Source: Streptomyces sp. NBC_01267
GTDB lineage: Bacteria > Actinomycetota > Actinomycetes > Streptomycetales > Streptomycetaceae
Direction: 5' to 3'
Assembly (NCBI RefSeq): GCF_036241575.1
Contig: NZ_CP108455.1
Coordinates: 3,220,001-3,284,000, forward strand
Length of the DNA stretch: 64,000 nt
The notes below the pieces were generated by a model. The model was not told where the DNA came from. It did not search any database and saw only the letters and a program-made list of their open reading frames with translations. This document shows, one piece after another, positions 18,584-28,184 of this stretch. Within the stretch, counting starts at the first letter, position 1; each line of letters starts with the position of its first letter. Made by a program: the position numbers and the translations under genes.

Positions 18584-18616
18584 CGCCCCTGCGCCGCGAG
18601 CCGCAGCGCAGGGGCG
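18584..18616 (+). terminator. Hairpin terminator of the second XRE/DUF397 operon
   Basis: CGCCCCTGCGC and GCGCAGGGGCG form a perfect 11-bp stem with an 11-base loop, 40 bases after the DUF397 stop codon. Confidence 0.75.
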
Positions 18617-18714
18617 GGCCCGACCGGACGTTCAGCTCAGGACGACCGCGCCCCGAAACGGTGATTCAAAGACGCAGCCGTGAGCAGCGGCGCACCGACT
18701 GGACGAGTCAGGTC

Positions 18715-18948
18715 TCACTCCTCGATCTTGATGCTGGCTCCGTACAGGTCCTGGCCGTCACCGGGGCCGACCTCGCCGGTCTGGTCGCCCGTGCAGTTGG
18801 GGCCATCCCAGACGGTCACCACATTGCCCTGGAGAAGGTTGCGGATTTCCAGGTCGCCGGGTTCGTTGCTGATGTTCAGGCAGCCCGACGGATTCTGATA
18901 GGCCCTGCCGTTGACGCGCAGACTCCCCGAGGGGGACTTGGCACCCGA
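18715..18948 (-). pseudogene. Relic of a small secreted protein gene (N-terminus lost)
   Basis: A minus-strand frame of 77 codons, closed upstream by TAG at 18949, encodes GSLRVNGRAYQNPSGCLNIS, NEPGDLEIRN, VVTVWDGPNCTGDQTGEVGP and a final GASIKIEE. This pattern (NPSGC, PNCTGD, GPGDG) is typical of the C-terminal part of small secreted Streptomyces proteins. There is no start codon with a ribosome site, and no signal peptide can be read upstream, so I read it as a truncated remnant. Confidence 0.45.
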
Positions 18949-19334
18949 CTACCGCAAGGTGTGCGTCCGAATCGCGGCCGGGCGCGCGGTGGTGTGGCCG
19001 ACTGGCTGCCTGCTCGGGGCGCGGAAGAAGCGACCTGAGGACGGCATGCCACCAGCCGCGGTCAAGATCCGCCGGGTCACGGGTCTGTCCCAGGGGACGG
19101 CAACCGCCACCGGATGCCGAGAGATGGCAGGAACCGCCGTTCCGGCGGGCCCCTGCACGGTGCGCCCGGTGTGGGTGCGCATCATGCCCGACCACACGTG
19201 TAACAGGAGTGTCTTAGGGCGTGGTTGGGCGGAACGGCTGACCGGGTCGGGTGGGTCCTGGTGTTCAGAAACGTTCGCTCGTACCGACACGTACCGAGCG
19301 GCCGGCACTGCCAACCGACACTGAGGAAAACACG
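18949..19334. other. Non-coding stretch before the lipoprotein gene
   Basis: No credible gene was seen on either strand. The plus-strand end presumably carries the lipoprotein promoter; no clear boxes were recognised. Confidence 0.4.
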
Positions 19335-20054
19335 ATGCGCATTCACAAGCTCACCATCGCCGCCCTGGCCGTTGCCGCCGGTCTCTCGCTCACGGCCTGC
19401 CAGAGCGACAACGCCGCCGCCACCGGAAAGAGCGACCAGTCGTCCACGTCCACCGATGCTGCCGCGTCCACCTCGGGCAGCGGTTCGGACTCGGGCAGTT
19501 CGGATCAGGGCAGCGGGAAGGGTACGGCCGCCGGAACGAGCTCCACCAGCGGGAAGGGCACGGCTACCGAGACCAGCGCCAACGGGAAGGGCACGGCCGC
19601 TGGTACGGGCTCCCACGCGAGCGGCAGCGGCATCGGCAAGTGCCTCACCTCCGACCTGAAGATCTCGGCGACGGACAACACCATCGACGGCGACCCCGAC
19701 GCCACCGTCGTGGTGGCGCTCACGAACGCCAGCGGCCACGACTGCCGGATCTCCGGATACGCGGGCGTCGACCTGAAGACCAACGCGGGGACCATTTCCG
19801 CGAAGCGCACGGGTCAGGAGACCATCTCGACCGTCCTCAAGAACGGGAAGGAGATCGACTTCCCGATCAACTACCCGTTCAACAAGACGGGCGGCACCGG
19901 TGTCCGCATCACGGGTCTCGTCGTGACCCCGCCGGACGAGACGCACTCGGTCACCCTCAACTGGCCGGGCGAGGCCTCGCTGCCCGCCACGGACGGCTCC
20001 GGCGAGCCGGTGAAGATCGGCCCGATCGGAAGCGCCGGTCAGGGCGGCGAGTGA
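19335..20054 (+). CDS. DUF4232 lipoprotein
   Basis: The 239-residue protein has a lipoprotein signal with lipobox LTAC (Cys22), then a Ser/Thr/Gly/Lys linker of about 85 residues made of imperfect repeats (SGKGTA, NGKGTAAG). A DUF4232 domain follows, with GKCLTSDLKI and NASGHDCRISGYAGVDL, whose cysteines may form a disulfide. It would be anchored to the outer face of the membrane. ATG 19335 follows GAGG at seven to eight bases. The role of DUF4232 is unknown. Confidence 0.85.
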   Translation: MRIHKLTIAALAVAAGLSLTACQSDNAAATGKSDQSSTSTDAAASTSGSGSDSGSSDQGSGKGTAAGTSSTSGKGTATETSANGKGTAAGTGSHASGSGIGKCLTSDLKISATDNTIDGDPDATVVVALTNASGHDCRISGYAGVDLKTNAGTISAKRTGQETISTVLKNGKEIDFPINYPFNKTGGTGVRITGLVVTPPDETHSVTLNWPGEASLPATDGSGEPVKIGPIGSAGQGGE

Positions 20055-20068
20055 TCCGCCCGCACGGG

Positions 20069-21565
20069 TCAGCAGGCCTGGCCAGGCGTGGTCCACTCGG
20101 CAACCACTGCCGACAGTTCGTCCGGGGAGGCCGACCCGGTGGCCACGGCGGTGTAGCCGTCGGGCCGGATCAGGGCGGCCTCCAGCTCCGACCAGACGCC
20201 GGGGCGTGGGCGTGCGGACCGTACGTCCACGCGGGGGGAACCGAGCCCGGCGAAGCGCTGCTCCGGTGTGAAGTCCGCCAGTACGAAACGGTCCTGCCGC
20301 AGTGCGTGCAGCAGCGTGCCGCCGGTCAGCGTCAGGTCGGGGGCCCTGGTGCCGGTCAGCGGGTGGGCGCCCGCCGGGGCCGGGTAGGCCAGGTCCAGTC
20401 CCGAGAGCCAGCCGGCCAGCTCTCGCGCGGTGTCGCCGCCCCGCGCGATCAGGTCGCTGAAGAGCGTCCGCAGGGCCTCGACCCCGGGCGTGAAGGTGTT
20501 CATCAGGACGCCCTGGGCAAGGGTGTTGGCGGCCAGCCGGGCCGCTATTGGCTGGCGTTCGTGGGTGTAGTCGAAGGGACCGTCGACCAGGTGGGCCGGG
20601 GCCCAGCCGTGGTGCTCGGCGGCCAGTTTCCAGCAGAGGTTGGCAGCGTCCTGCATCCCGACGTTCATCCCCTGGCCGCCCGCGGGCAGATGGATGTGTG
20701 CGGCGTCCCCGGCGAGGAGGACCCGCCCGGACCGGTACCGGTCGGCGTGCCGGGTGCTGTCCGTCGCCCATGAGCTCCAGAAGACGTCCCGTATCCCGCA
20801 GTCGGTCCCGGTGATCCGCCGCACCTTCGCCCGCAGCTCGGGCAGCGTCAGCGGTTCGGCCCGCACCTTGCGTACCTCGTCGGGCGCCAGGCCGGTGTCC
20901 ACGGCCTCGGTGCCGAAGATCCGGTACTGCCCGTCGGGCAGCGGCACGATGCTCAGGCTGCCGGTGTCCCGGTGCCAGCGGTGCTGCGGCGCAGCGGGCG
21001 GATCCGCGAGTTCCACGTCGGCCGTGAAGCCCGCAGTCGTCGGCGGGCTGCCGGGGAAGTCGATTCCGGCGAGGCCGCGCAGCAGACTGTGCCCACCGTC
21101 CGCGGCCACCAGATAGCGGGCCTCGTACGCCGCGTCCCCGACCCTGACCCGTACGGCCGACGCGTCCTGCTCGAACCCGGTGACGGCCTGGCCGTAGTGC
21201 ACCGGGACCGCGCGCTCACGCAGGAGGTCGGCGAGGATCCGCTCGGTGCGTGCCTGCGGGATCATCAGCACGAAGGGATACGGAGTGTCGAGCGCCGAGT
21301 AGTCCAGCATCTCGGGCAGCACCGCGAAATGGGCGCGGGGTGTCGGCCGGCCCTGTTCCACCAGGACCTCGGACAGCCGCTGTCCCCCGGCTTCGAGCGT
21401 GGAGAGCGCCTCCAGCGTGCGGGGATGCATGGTGATGGCCTTGGAGTGCGCGCTGGGCCCGGCGTTGCGCTCGAAGACCTGCACGCTCAGCCCGGCGGCG
21501 TCCAGCAGTGCGGCGGTCAGCAGGCCGACCGGGCCCGCCCCGGCGACGACGACGTCCGCGTTCAT
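20069..21565 (-). CDS. FAD-dependent aromatic monooxygenase
   Basis: The 498-residue flavoprotein hydroxylase of the PHBH class has the FAD motif VVVAGAGPVGLLTAALLDAA near the N-terminus, the DG motif VAADGGHSLLRG and the GD motif LLAGDAAHIHLPAGGQGMNVG. A thioredoxin-like C-terminal region follows, as in rifampicin- or polyketide-hydroxylating relatives. It uses NAD(P)H and oxygen. It is divergent from a MarR gene with a 238-base gap containing GAACGTTAAGATAATGAAC at 21653-21671, a possible operator. The pair suggests an inducible detoxification step. Confidence 0.88.
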   Translation of the reverse strand: MNADVVVAGAGPVGLLTAALLDAAGLSVQVFERNAGPSAHSKAITMHPRTLEALSTLEAGGQRLSEVLVEQGRPTPRAHFAVLPEMLDYSALDTPYPFVLMIPQARTERILADLLRERAVPVHYGQAVTGFEQDASAVRVRVGDAAYEARYLVAADGGHSLLRGLAGIDFPGSPPTTAGFTADVELADPPAAPQHRWHRDTGSLSIVPLPDGQYRIFGTEAVDTGLAPDEVRKVRAEPLTLPELRAKVRRITGTDCGIRDVFWSSWATDSTRHADRYRSGRVLLAGDAAHIHLPAGGQGMNVGMQDAANLCWKLAAEHHGWAPAHLVDGPFDYTHERQPIAARLAANTLAQGVLMNTFTPGVEALRTLFSDLIARGGDTARELAGWLSGLDLAYPAPAGAHPLTGTRAPDLTLTGGTLLHALRQDRFVLADFTPEQRFAGLGSPRVDVRSARPRPGVWSELEAALIRPDGYTAVATGSASPDELSAVVAEWTTPGQAC

Positions 21566-21803
21566 CGGGCTGTTCCTCGCGGGCGCGGTGGCGACGGGGG
21601 CAGGGATCCGGCGTTCTTCCGAGCTGTTCGCATCGGCTTCTCCCCTAACCTGTGAACGTTAAGATAATGAACCCTATGCCGGGTGATTCGGCGGGCGGAA
21701 GACCTCTTCCGGCCACTGCCGTTCGGTCAACTGACCCTGTACATATGGGCCTTCCGGCACTCGCCCGGCAAGACGAGCTGCAACAGAGGAAGCGCTGCAT
21801 CAC

Positions 21804-22415
21804 ATGACCCAGAAATCCGGCACCGAGGGCACGGGGGGCACCGAGGGCGCGGAGGGCACGGGCGGTATCGAGGGTGCCAAAGGCGTCAAGGATGCCGACG
21901 GTATCGAGGGTGCCGGTGGCACCGACGGTATCGACCGCCTGATTTCCACCCTCGCGCAGACGCACGACCCCGCACTGCTGGAGGCCAAGGCGCTCGCCTA
22001 CCGGCTGCGCCGGGTCGCCCACCGCCTGGAGACGGAACTCAAGCGCGAACTGGCCCCGCACGGAATCGAGTTGTGGGAACTGGAACTCCTGGCATGCCTG
22101 CTCCGGGCGCCGCAGCGACAACTGACCGCCGGAGCCCTGGCCACCGAAATGCAGCTGACCTCGGGAGCCGTCAGCAACCGGGTGGGAAGGCTGGAGGCCA
22201 AGGGCTGGCTGGTACGCGATTTCGCACCGCACGACCGCCGCTCGGTCACGGTCACCCTCACTGCGGAGGGGGCCGCCCGCGCCGAGGAAGTGTTCGCCAC
22301 CAAGACCGAGACCGAACTGCGGCTGCTCTCAGCGCTGTCCGCGGAGCGCCAGCACCGCCTGAACAACGACCTCCGTACCGTGCTGCTCGCCCTGAAGGAC
22401 GGCGAGGACAACTGA
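21804..22415 (+). CDS. MarR-family regulator with Gly-rich N-terminal repeat
   Basis: The 203-residue protein has a winged-helix MarR domain at about residues 60-190 (LELLACLLRAPQRQLTAGAL, LTSGAVSNRVGRLEAKG and a DRRSV wing). Residues 4-45 are an unusual Gly/Glu/Thr/Ala repeat (GTEGTGGTEGAEG) encoded by a tandem DNA repeat. ATG is preceded by AGAGGAAG. It probably represses itself and the divergent monooxygenase until a phenolic ligand binds. Confidence 0.87.
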   Translation: MTQKSGTEGTGGTEGAEGTGGIEGAKGVKDADGIEGAGGTDGIDRLISTLAQTHDPALLEAKALAYRLRRVAHRLETELKRELAPHGIELWELELLACLLRAPQRQLTAGALATEMQLTSGAVSNRVGRLEAKGWLVRDFAPHDRRSVTVTLTAEGAARAEEVFATKTETELRLLSALSAERQHRLNNDLRTVLLALKDGEDN

Positions 22416-22532
22416 ACCGCGGCCGGTGGGGCGCACCCGTGGCGGAGGGTCCGGCGGCAACGGTCGACCAGATCTCCGGCCTGATTGGGGCCGATCGGGG
22501 CTGATCGGGGCTGATCGGGACGGGAGTTGCTC

Positions 22533-23132
22533 TTACTCCGGGTGCCGCGGCTCCCGGAACATCGGCGACTGATTCCCCCCGACATCGCGTCCCTGTTCGG
22601 CGGCTTGCCTGCGGGCTCGATAGGCCGCGGCTTTTACGCGATTGCCGCAAGCCTCCATGCCGCACCACGTGCGACGTGCACCACGGGAGCGGTCGAGATA
22701 GAGGCGAGTACAGCCCGAGCGACCGCACTCCTTCAAGCACGCGTGGCGGTCGGCGAGCACGGCGATCCCGCTGCGTGCGACGTGGGCCAGCGCGGAGCGG
22801 AGATCCCCTGACAGATGCAAGCCTGCGTCGCTGAGTTCGACCGTGGGTTCCGGCCCGACGGCTGCGTCATTGACGATCTCCAGGGCGGTCGGCGCGAAGC
22901 GACGATCCCGCATGCGATCGAGCGCCAGTTGGTGGATCGCCTCGCGGAGCTGCAGCGCGGCTGTGAAGGTCGCGGCATCGGCGGTCACCTGGTCGGGGAG
23001 TTCGTCGCATTCGAGGACCCACTGCTCAAGATCGGCGGGGGCGACCAGGAGGTCGACGGGCTTGTCCCGACGGGACCCCACGGTGCCCACCAGGTCCAGA
23101 GCTGGGTTGCCACTCACGAATGCGAATCTCAC
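22533..23132 (-). CDS. CGNR zinc-finger (ABATE domain) regulator
   Basis: The 199-residue protein begins RFAFVSGNPALDLVGTVGSR, the ABATE domain start, and ends with the zinc finger CGRSGCTRLYLDRSRGARRT followed by WCGMEACGNRVKAAAYRAR, which holds the CGNR signature. These proteins are presumed transcription regulators. GTG 23132 has no ribosome site, but CAAGAT lies six bases upstream, suiting leaderless transcription; an ATG at 23201 would place the palindrome at 23172 inside the gene. It is divergent from a HAD gene. Confidence 0.75.
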   Translation of the reverse strand: MRFAFVSGNPALDLVGTVGSRRDKPVDLLVAPADLEQWVLECDELPDQVTADAATFTAALQLREAIHQLALDRMRDRRFAPTALEIVNDAAVGPEPTVELSDAGLHLSGDLRSALAHVARSGIAVLADRHACLKECGRSGCTRLYLDRSRGARRTWCGMEACGNRVKAAAYRARRQAAEQGRDVGGNQSPMFREPRHPE

Positions 23133-23171
23133 GTCACCATCTTGACCGGTGACGCGAGGTCGAGCAACACT

Positions 23172-23194
23172 CGTCACCGGTTGAACCAGTGACG
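23172..23194. promoter_or_regulatory. Palindromic operator between the CGNR and HAD genes
   Basis: CGTCACCGGTT and AACCAGTGACG are 11-bp inverted arms (one mismatch) around one base, between divergent genes. A third half-site, TTGACCGGTGACG, lies at 23142-23154. It is a likely binding site for the CGNR protein. Confidence 0.5.
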
Positions 23195-23215
23195 CAACCA
23201 TCGAGAGGAGGCCGG

Positions 23216-23908
23216 ATGGCCGAGGTGTGCGACGTCGAAGTCGTCGTCTTCGACGTCCTCGGAACGATGGTCGACGAGCAAGGCGGACTTCGAGCAGCCA
23301 TTCGCGAGGCGGTGCCCGCGTCCGACGATGCGTCTGTCGACCACCTGCTCACCGTGTGGCAAGAGCATGTCGAGCACGAGCAGCAACGCATCGGCGAAGA
23401 CAGCCGGGCATACGCCAACACCGAGATCATCGACCGTGAGGCAGCTCAACGCGTGGCCGCCCGCGCCGGACTCACCGATCCGACGGTCATCGAGCGACTG
23501 GCGACCGCAGGGCAGCGCCTGAGTCCCTGGGACGACTCCCATTCCGGACTCACGCGCCTCGCGCGGCGATTTCCCGTACTGGGGCTCTCCAACGCCAGTC
23601 GCGCAACCCTGCTCCGCCTCAACGCGTACGCCGGGCTGCGCTGGCACCAAGCTCTCTCCGCCGAAGACGCCCAGGCCTACAAGCCCGCGCCGGACGTCTA
23701 CCGGCTCGCGGTCGACGCGGCAGGATGCCCGCCGGAGCGCGTATTGATGGTCGCCGCCCACGCCTGGGACCTTCGCGGAGCTCAGACGGTCGGAATGCGA
23801 ACCGCATACGTTCGGAGACCGGTCGGGGATCCTCCGAAGAGGACCGACACCTTCAGCTGGCGGTCGAACAGCCTGGATGAGTTGGCCGCCACGCTGACGG
23901 CGGCGTAG
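23216..23908 (+). CDS. HAD-superfamily hydrolase, haloacid dehalogenase type II-like
   Basis: The 230-residue protein has motif I VVVFDVLGTMVDE (nucleophile Asp13), motif II LGLSNAS, motif III Lys in YKPAPDVY and a late VAAHAWDLRGAQTVGM. These match L-2-haloacid dehalogenases more closely than phosphatases (VFDVLGT rather than DxDGT). The likely reaction is hydrolysis of a 2-haloacid or related substrate. ATG follows GAGAGGAGG. It is divergent from the CGNR regulator, which probably controls it. Confidence 0.85.
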   Translation: MAEVCDVEVVVFDVLGTMVDEQGGLRAAIREAVPASDDASVDHLLTVWQEHVEHEQQRIGEDSRAYANTEIIDREAAQRVAARAGLTDPTVIERLATAGQRLSPWDDSHSGLTRLARRFPVLGLSNASRATLLRLNAYAGLRWHQALSAEDAQAYKPAPDVYRLAVDAAGCPPERVLMVAAHAWDLRGAQTVGMRTAYVRRPVGDPPKRTDTFSWRSNSLDELAATLTAA

Positions 23909-23996
23909 AAGTGTGCTGATCCCGCGCCGGCCAAGCTGTTCACGGCGGACTGCTGGACAGGGCTCGGCAACGTCACGGAAAGGCAGGGCAGATGCC

Positions 23997-24599
23997 ATGG
24001 ACGACAACCTCCGCGAACTCTTCGACTTCATCGCCTTCACCGCCCGGCTGCGGGAAGTCGAGCGGCACAACAACGCCACCTCCGCCAGGAAGGAGAGCGT
24101 GGCCGAGCACTCGTGGCACCTGGCGCTGGTCAGCTGGATCCTGCACCGCGAGTTCGAGCGGGAATACGGCCATGCGCTCGATCTGGAGAAGATGCTCAAG
24201 CTGTGCCTGATGCACGACCTCGTGGAGATCGACGCGGGCGACCCGTCGGCCTGGAGCGCGCAGCCCGACGGCGACAAGGCCCGGATCGAGGAGGAGGTCG
24301 CCCAGCGCCGGTTCTCCGGGCTCCCGGACGGGCTCGGTGCCGAGTTCCTCGGGCTGTGGCACGAGTACGAGGAGGGCGCGACGCCCGAGGCCCGGCTCGT
24401 ACGCGGAGTGGACCGGCTCAACCCCGCGCTGATGCGTCTCCTGACCGGTCAGGGCTGGCAGGACGTCGGTGCCGACGCAACCGCACTGGACCGGCTCCAG
24501 CTGCCGCGCGTCCAGGCGAGCGAGGCCCTGACCACGCTGTACCGGGAAGTCAGGGACGCGGCGGTGGCCCAGGGGCTGCTGCCGAATTCGGATGTGTGA
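23997..24599 (+). CDS. HD-domain hydrolase (YfbR/HDDC2-like 5'-deoxynucleotidase)
   Basis: The 200-residue protein has the HD-domain metal ligands: His38 in SVAEHSWHLAL, His73-Asp74 in LMHDLVEIDAGD and a later Asp in GVDRLNPAL. YfbR-like enzymes dephosphorylate deoxynucleoside monophosphates. ATG 23997 is preceded by AGGCAGGGC. It lies 88 bases after the HAD gene and may share its transcript. Confidence 0.82.
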   Translation: MDDNLRELFDFIAFTARLREVERHNNATSARKESVAEHSWHLALVSWILHREFEREYGHALDLEKMLKLCLMHDLVEIDAGDPSAWSAQPDGDKARIEEEVAQRRFSGLPDGLGAEFLGLWHEYEEGATPEARLVRGVDRLNPALMRLLTGQGWQDVGADATALDRLQLPRVQASEALTTLYREVRDAAVAQGLLPNSDV

Positions 24600-24659
24600 C
24601 GTCGGCTCGGCACTGTTGGGACCGATCCCGGCGCTGTCCCGGCTGGGTCGAGCACGAGC

Positions 24660-25199
24660 TCAAGCGGACGGCGGGACCGGGGACCGCAGGCCGAGCCACT
24701 GCTCGGCGTCCCAGGCCCGGAACCGCTCCACCTCGGTGAATCCCAGCTTTGCCGCGAGGCGCATCGAGCCGACGTTGGCGCTCTGGGTGTGGAGCACCAC
24801 CGGATTCCCGGGAAGGACGCCGTCGAACCAGTCGAGTGCCGCCGCGCACGCCTCGGCGGCGTACCCGAATCCCCACGCCCCCGGCAGGAACAGGTAGCCG
24901 AGATCGACCTTCCCCGCGGCAGCCGGGCGACCGTGCTCCGGTGCTCTCCTGAGCAGGATCTGGCCGATCATCGCCCCGTCGAGATCAACGACGAAGCTCC
25001 CGGGCCACCGCTCGGGCACCCCGGGCATCTCCCGCTCAAGCTCATCGCGAGGGCGGGGACCGCCGAGGTAGGTGTGCACCTCTGGCGACGCCAGCAGCTC
25101 GATGAACGCCGCACGGTCCCGGGCCTCGGACTCACGGAGCACGAGCCTCTCGGTCCGGATCGGGGCAGGCGGCCAGGCGACGGGTCCGAGTTCAGTCAT
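24660..25199 (-). CDS. GNAT-family N-acetyltransferase
   Basis: The protein has about 179 residues: IRTERLVLRESEARDRAAFI at the start, VDLGYLFLPGAWGFGYAAEA for the acetyl-CoA loop, and NVGSMRLAAKLGFTEVERFR near the end. This is the RimJ/RimL-like group that acetylates protein N-termini or antibiotics. ATG 25199 has no clear ribosome site. The frame stays open upstream to 25385, encoding EKTLYANPCEPGEILAFELD, which may be a remnant or a true longer start, but the far end overlaps a terminator. Confidence 0.75.
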   Translation of the reverse strand: MTELGPVAWPPAPIRTERLVLRESEARDRAAFIELLASPEVHTYLGGPRPRDELEREMPGVPERWPGSFVVDLDGAMIGQILLRRAPEHGRPAAAGKVDLGYLFLPGAWGFGYAAEACAAALDWFDGVLPGNPVVLHTQSANVGSMRLAAKLGFTEVERFRAWDAEQWLGLRSPVPPSA

Positions 25200-25345
25200 G
25201 TCGGCCAGCCAATCAACAGACTCGGCAGCGATCAAGACTCGCAGTGTGCTGTCGAGTTCGAATGCCAGGATCTCACCGGGCTCGCAAGGGTTGGCGTACA
25301 GGGTCTTCTCTGCTGAGGCCACGGCGTCGAACAGCCCCGAGCCGT

Positions 25346-25383
25346 GAGCCGGTCCGCGCGCACCGCACCGCGCGGACCGGCTC
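25346..25383 (-). terminator. Hairpin terminator of the FO synthase gene
   Basis: GAGCCGGTCCGCGCG and CGCGCGGACCGGCTC form a perfect 15-bp stem around eight bases, 13 bases beyond the fbiC stop codon on the minus strand. Confidence 0.85.
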
Positions 25384-25395
25384 ATGCCACAGCTC

Positions 25396-27993
25396 TCAGT
25401 CCCCCAACACCGGTAGCAGCTCCGGCAGATGACCGTCCGAGGCCGTCGCCGCCGCCACCCGTTCCTCCGGCACCTCGCCGTACAGCGTCGTCCGGGGGCG
25501 CGACGGGCGGCCCGCCAGGTCCGCGATGGCGATCAGGTCCTGGATCGAGCGGTACGAGCCGTAACTCGACCCGGCCATGCGGGAGATGGTCTCCTCCATG
25601 AGCGTGCCGCCCAGGTCGTTCGCCCCGGAGCGGAGCATCTCCGCCGCGCCCTCCGCGCCCAGTTTCACCCAGCTGGTCTGGATGTTGGGGATGTACGGGT
25701 GGAGCAGCAGCCGGGCCATCGCGGTGACCGCGCGGTTGTCGCGGGTGGTCGGGCCCGGCCGGGCGATTCCGGCCAGGTAGACCGGGGCGTTGGTGTGGAT
25801 GAAGGGGAGCGTCACGAACTCCGTGAAGCCCTCGACGCCCTTCGCCAGCGCCGTCTGCTGGATCTGCGCCAGGGTGCGGAAGTGGCCGAGCCAGTGGCGG
25901 GGCTGGTCGACGTGGCCGTACATCATCGTGGACGAGGAGCGGATGCCCAGTTCGTGGGCGGTGGTGATGACCTCGATCCAGGTGGCCGTGGGCAGTTTGC
26001 CCTTGGTGAGGACCCAGCGGACCTCGTCGTCCAGGATCTCCGCCGCCGTGCCGGGGATCGAGCCGAGGCCCGCCTCCTTGGCGGCGATCAGCCACTCGCG
26101 GATGGACATACCGGTGCGGGTCGCGCCGTTCACGACCTCCATCGGGGAGAACGCGTGGACGTGCATGTCCGGGACGCGCTCCCTGACCGCCTTCGCGATG
26201 TCGAAGTACGCCGTGCCGGGCAGGTCCGGGTGGATGCCGCCCTGCATGCAGACCTCGACGGCGCCGACGTCCCACGCCTGGGCGGCGCGGTCGGCGACCT
26301 GGTCCAGGGAGAGGGTGTACGCGTCGGCGTCCGTACGGCGCTGGGCGAACGCGCAGAAACGGCAGCCGGTGTAGCAGACGTTGGTGAAGTTGATGTTCCT
26401 GGTGACGATGTACGTGACGTCGTCACCGGACACGTCCCGGCGCAGCTCGTCCGCGATCCGGGTCAGGGCGTCCAGCGCCGGGCCGTCCGCGTGCAGCAGG
26501 GCGAGGGCCTCGTCGTCGGTGAGCAGCGTCGGGTCGGCGGCGGCCTGGCTGAGGGCCTGCTTGACGTCCGTGTCGATACGGGACGGGACCATGCCGGGGG
26601 CGGCCTGCTCGCGCAGCGCCTCCCAGTCCCCGTACACCTCGTCGAAGTCGTCGCGCCGGTCGGAGGTGCGGCCCTCGGTGTCGATGGTGTGGTGCAGGTC
26701 GGTGCGGCCGGTCGCGGTGAAGCCCTCGTCGGGCTCCTGCCAGGGCAGCCCGGACGGCTTGACGCCCTCGCGGGCCAGCCCGGTCTCCGGGTCGGCCAGC
26801 GCCCGGACGTGCGGCAGCAGCCGGGGGTCCAGCCAGGGTTCGCCACGCTGGATGAACTCCGGGTAGATGGTGAGGCGTTCACGCAGCTGGAACCCGGCGT
26901 CGGCGGTCCGCGCGGCCAGTTCGTCGATGTGCGGCCAGGGACGCTCGGGGTTGACGTGGTCGGGGGTCAGCGGGGAGACGCCACCCCAGTCGTCGATGCC
27001 CGCGCCGATGAGCAGCGCGTACTCCGCGTCGACCAGGTTCGGCGGGGCCTGGATACGGGCGGACGGGCCGAGGATGTGCCGGGCCACCGCGATGGCTGCG
27101 GCCAGTTCCTCCAGCTCCGCGTCGGGCATCGCGCGCATCGCGGTGTCCGGCTTGGCACGGAAGTTCTGGACGATGACTTCCTGGATGCCGTGGTAGGAGC
27201 GGGCGGTCCTGCGCAGCTCGAAGAAGGCGTCGGCGCGCTCCTCGTACGACTCGCCGATGCCGATCAGCACCCCGGTGGTGAAGGGCACGTTGGAGCGCCC
27301 GGCGTCCTCCAGGACGCGCAGCCGTACGGCGGGTTCCTTGTCGGGCGAGCCGTGGTGGGGGCCGCCCGGTTCGCTCCAGAGGCGGGTGGCGGTGGTCTCC
27401 AGCATCATGCCCATCGAGGGGGCGACCGGCTTGAGGCGCTGGAGGTCGGTCCAGGTCATGACGCCGGGGTTGAGGTGCGGCAGCAGGCCGGTCTCCTCCA
27501 GGACGCGGACGGCCATGGCCCTGACGTACGCGAGGGTGTCGTCGTACCCCTCGGCCTCCAGCCACTCGCGCGCCTCGGGCCAGCGCTCCTCGGGGCGGTC
27601 ACCGAGGGTGAACAGGGCTTCCTTGCAGCCGAGTTCGGCGCCCTGCCGGGCGATCTCCAGTACCTCATCGGGGGACAGGTACATGCCGTGTCCAGCACCC
27701 CTGAGCTTGCCGGGCACGGTGACGAAGGTGCAGTAGTGGCACTTGTCCCGGCACAGCCGGGTCAGCGGGATGAACACCTTGCGCGAGTACGTGATGACGC
27801 CGGGCCGCCCGGCCGCTTCCAGTCCGGCGTCCCGGACGCGGGCGGCCGAAGCGGCGAGATCGCGCAGGTCGTCGCCGCGCGCCTGGAGCAGTACGGCTGC
27901 TTCCCCCGCATCGAGGGCGACGCCGTCCCTGGCCCGCTTGAGCGCGCGACGCATGGCATTTGCGGTGGGTCCTGCGGGCTGCGGATCAGTCAT
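25396..27993 (-). CDS. fbiC: FO synthase, fused CofG-CofH (7,8-didemethyl-8-hydroxy-5-deazariboflavin synthase)
   Basis: The 865-residue two-domain radical SAM enzyme makes the deazaflavin FO, precursor of cofactor F420, from 5-amino-6-ribitylaminouracil and tyrosine. The N-terminal CofG half holds CRDKCHYC (Cys81, 85, 88) and the C-terminal CofH half holds CYTGCRFC near residue 540; each binds a 4Fe-4S cluster. Fusion is the rule in actinobacteria. It is flanked by its own terminator and a promoter region. Several F420-type oxidoreductases in the window (33312, 41901, 43992, 60030) could use the product. I recall the S. coelicolor counterpart as SCO4429. Confidence 0.97.
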   Translation of the reverse strand: MTDPQPAGPTANAMRRALKRARDGVALDAGEAAVLLQARGDDLRDLAASAARVRDAGLEAAGRPGVITYSRKVFIPLTRLCRDKCHYCTFVTVPGKLRGAGHGMYLSPDEVLEIARQGAELGCKEALFTLGDRPEERWPEAREWLEAEGYDDTLAYVRAMAVRVLEETGLLPHLNPGVMTWTDLQRLKPVAPSMGMMLETTATRLWSEPGGPHHGSPDKEPAVRLRVLEDAGRSNVPFTTGVLIGIGESYEERADAFFELRRTARSYHGIQEVIVQNFRAKPDTAMRAMPDAELEELAAAIAVARHILGPSARIQAPPNLVDAEYALLIGAGIDDWGGVSPLTPDHVNPERPWPHIDELAARTADAGFQLRERLTIYPEFIQRGEPWLDPRLLPHVRALADPETGLAREGVKPSGLPWQEPDEGFTATGRTDLHHTIDTEGRTSDRRDDFDEVYGDWEALREQAAPGMVPSRIDTDVKQALSQAAADPTLLTDDEALALLHADGPALDALTRIADELRRDVSGDDVTYIVTRNINFTNVCYTGCRFCAFAQRRTDADAYTLSLDQVADRAAQAWDVGAVEVCMQGGIHPDLPGTAYFDIAKAVRERVPDMHVHAFSPMEVVNGATRTGMSIREWLIAAKEAGLGSIPGTAAEILDDEVRWVLTKGKLPTATWIEVITTAHELGIRSSSTMMYGHVDQPRHWLGHFRTLAQIQQTALAKGVEGFTEFVTLPFIHTNAPVYLAGIARPGPTTRDNRAVTAMARLLLHPYIPNIQTSWVKLGAEGAAEMLRSGANDLGGTLMEETISRMAGSSYGSYRSIQDLIAIADLAGRPSRPRTTLYGEVPEERVAAATASDGHLPELLPVLGD

Positions 27994-28125
27994 GAACCGA
28001 GCATACGAGCGTCATTTGGCACTGTCTCCGGCGCCTTCCCCGGCCGGTCTCCGACGCCGGGTGCCTGCCGGCTGGTAGGCCTCTGGAGAACGACGGATAC
28101 GGGACACCATCAAGCACATCAGACA

Positions 28126-28140
28126 TCTCTCACAGAGAGA
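28126..28140. promoter_or_regulatory. Inverted repeat upstream of the urea transporter
   Basis: TCTCTC and GAGAGA are inverted around ACA. It lies in the 191-base gap between the divergent fbiC and transporter genes and is followed by a CAGATCC / CAGATCA / CAGATTC direct repeat at 28143-28171. It is a possible regulator site. Confidence 0.35.
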
Positions 28141-28184
28141 GACAGATCCGTCCAGATCAATACAGATTCAGTTAGGGGACCGCC

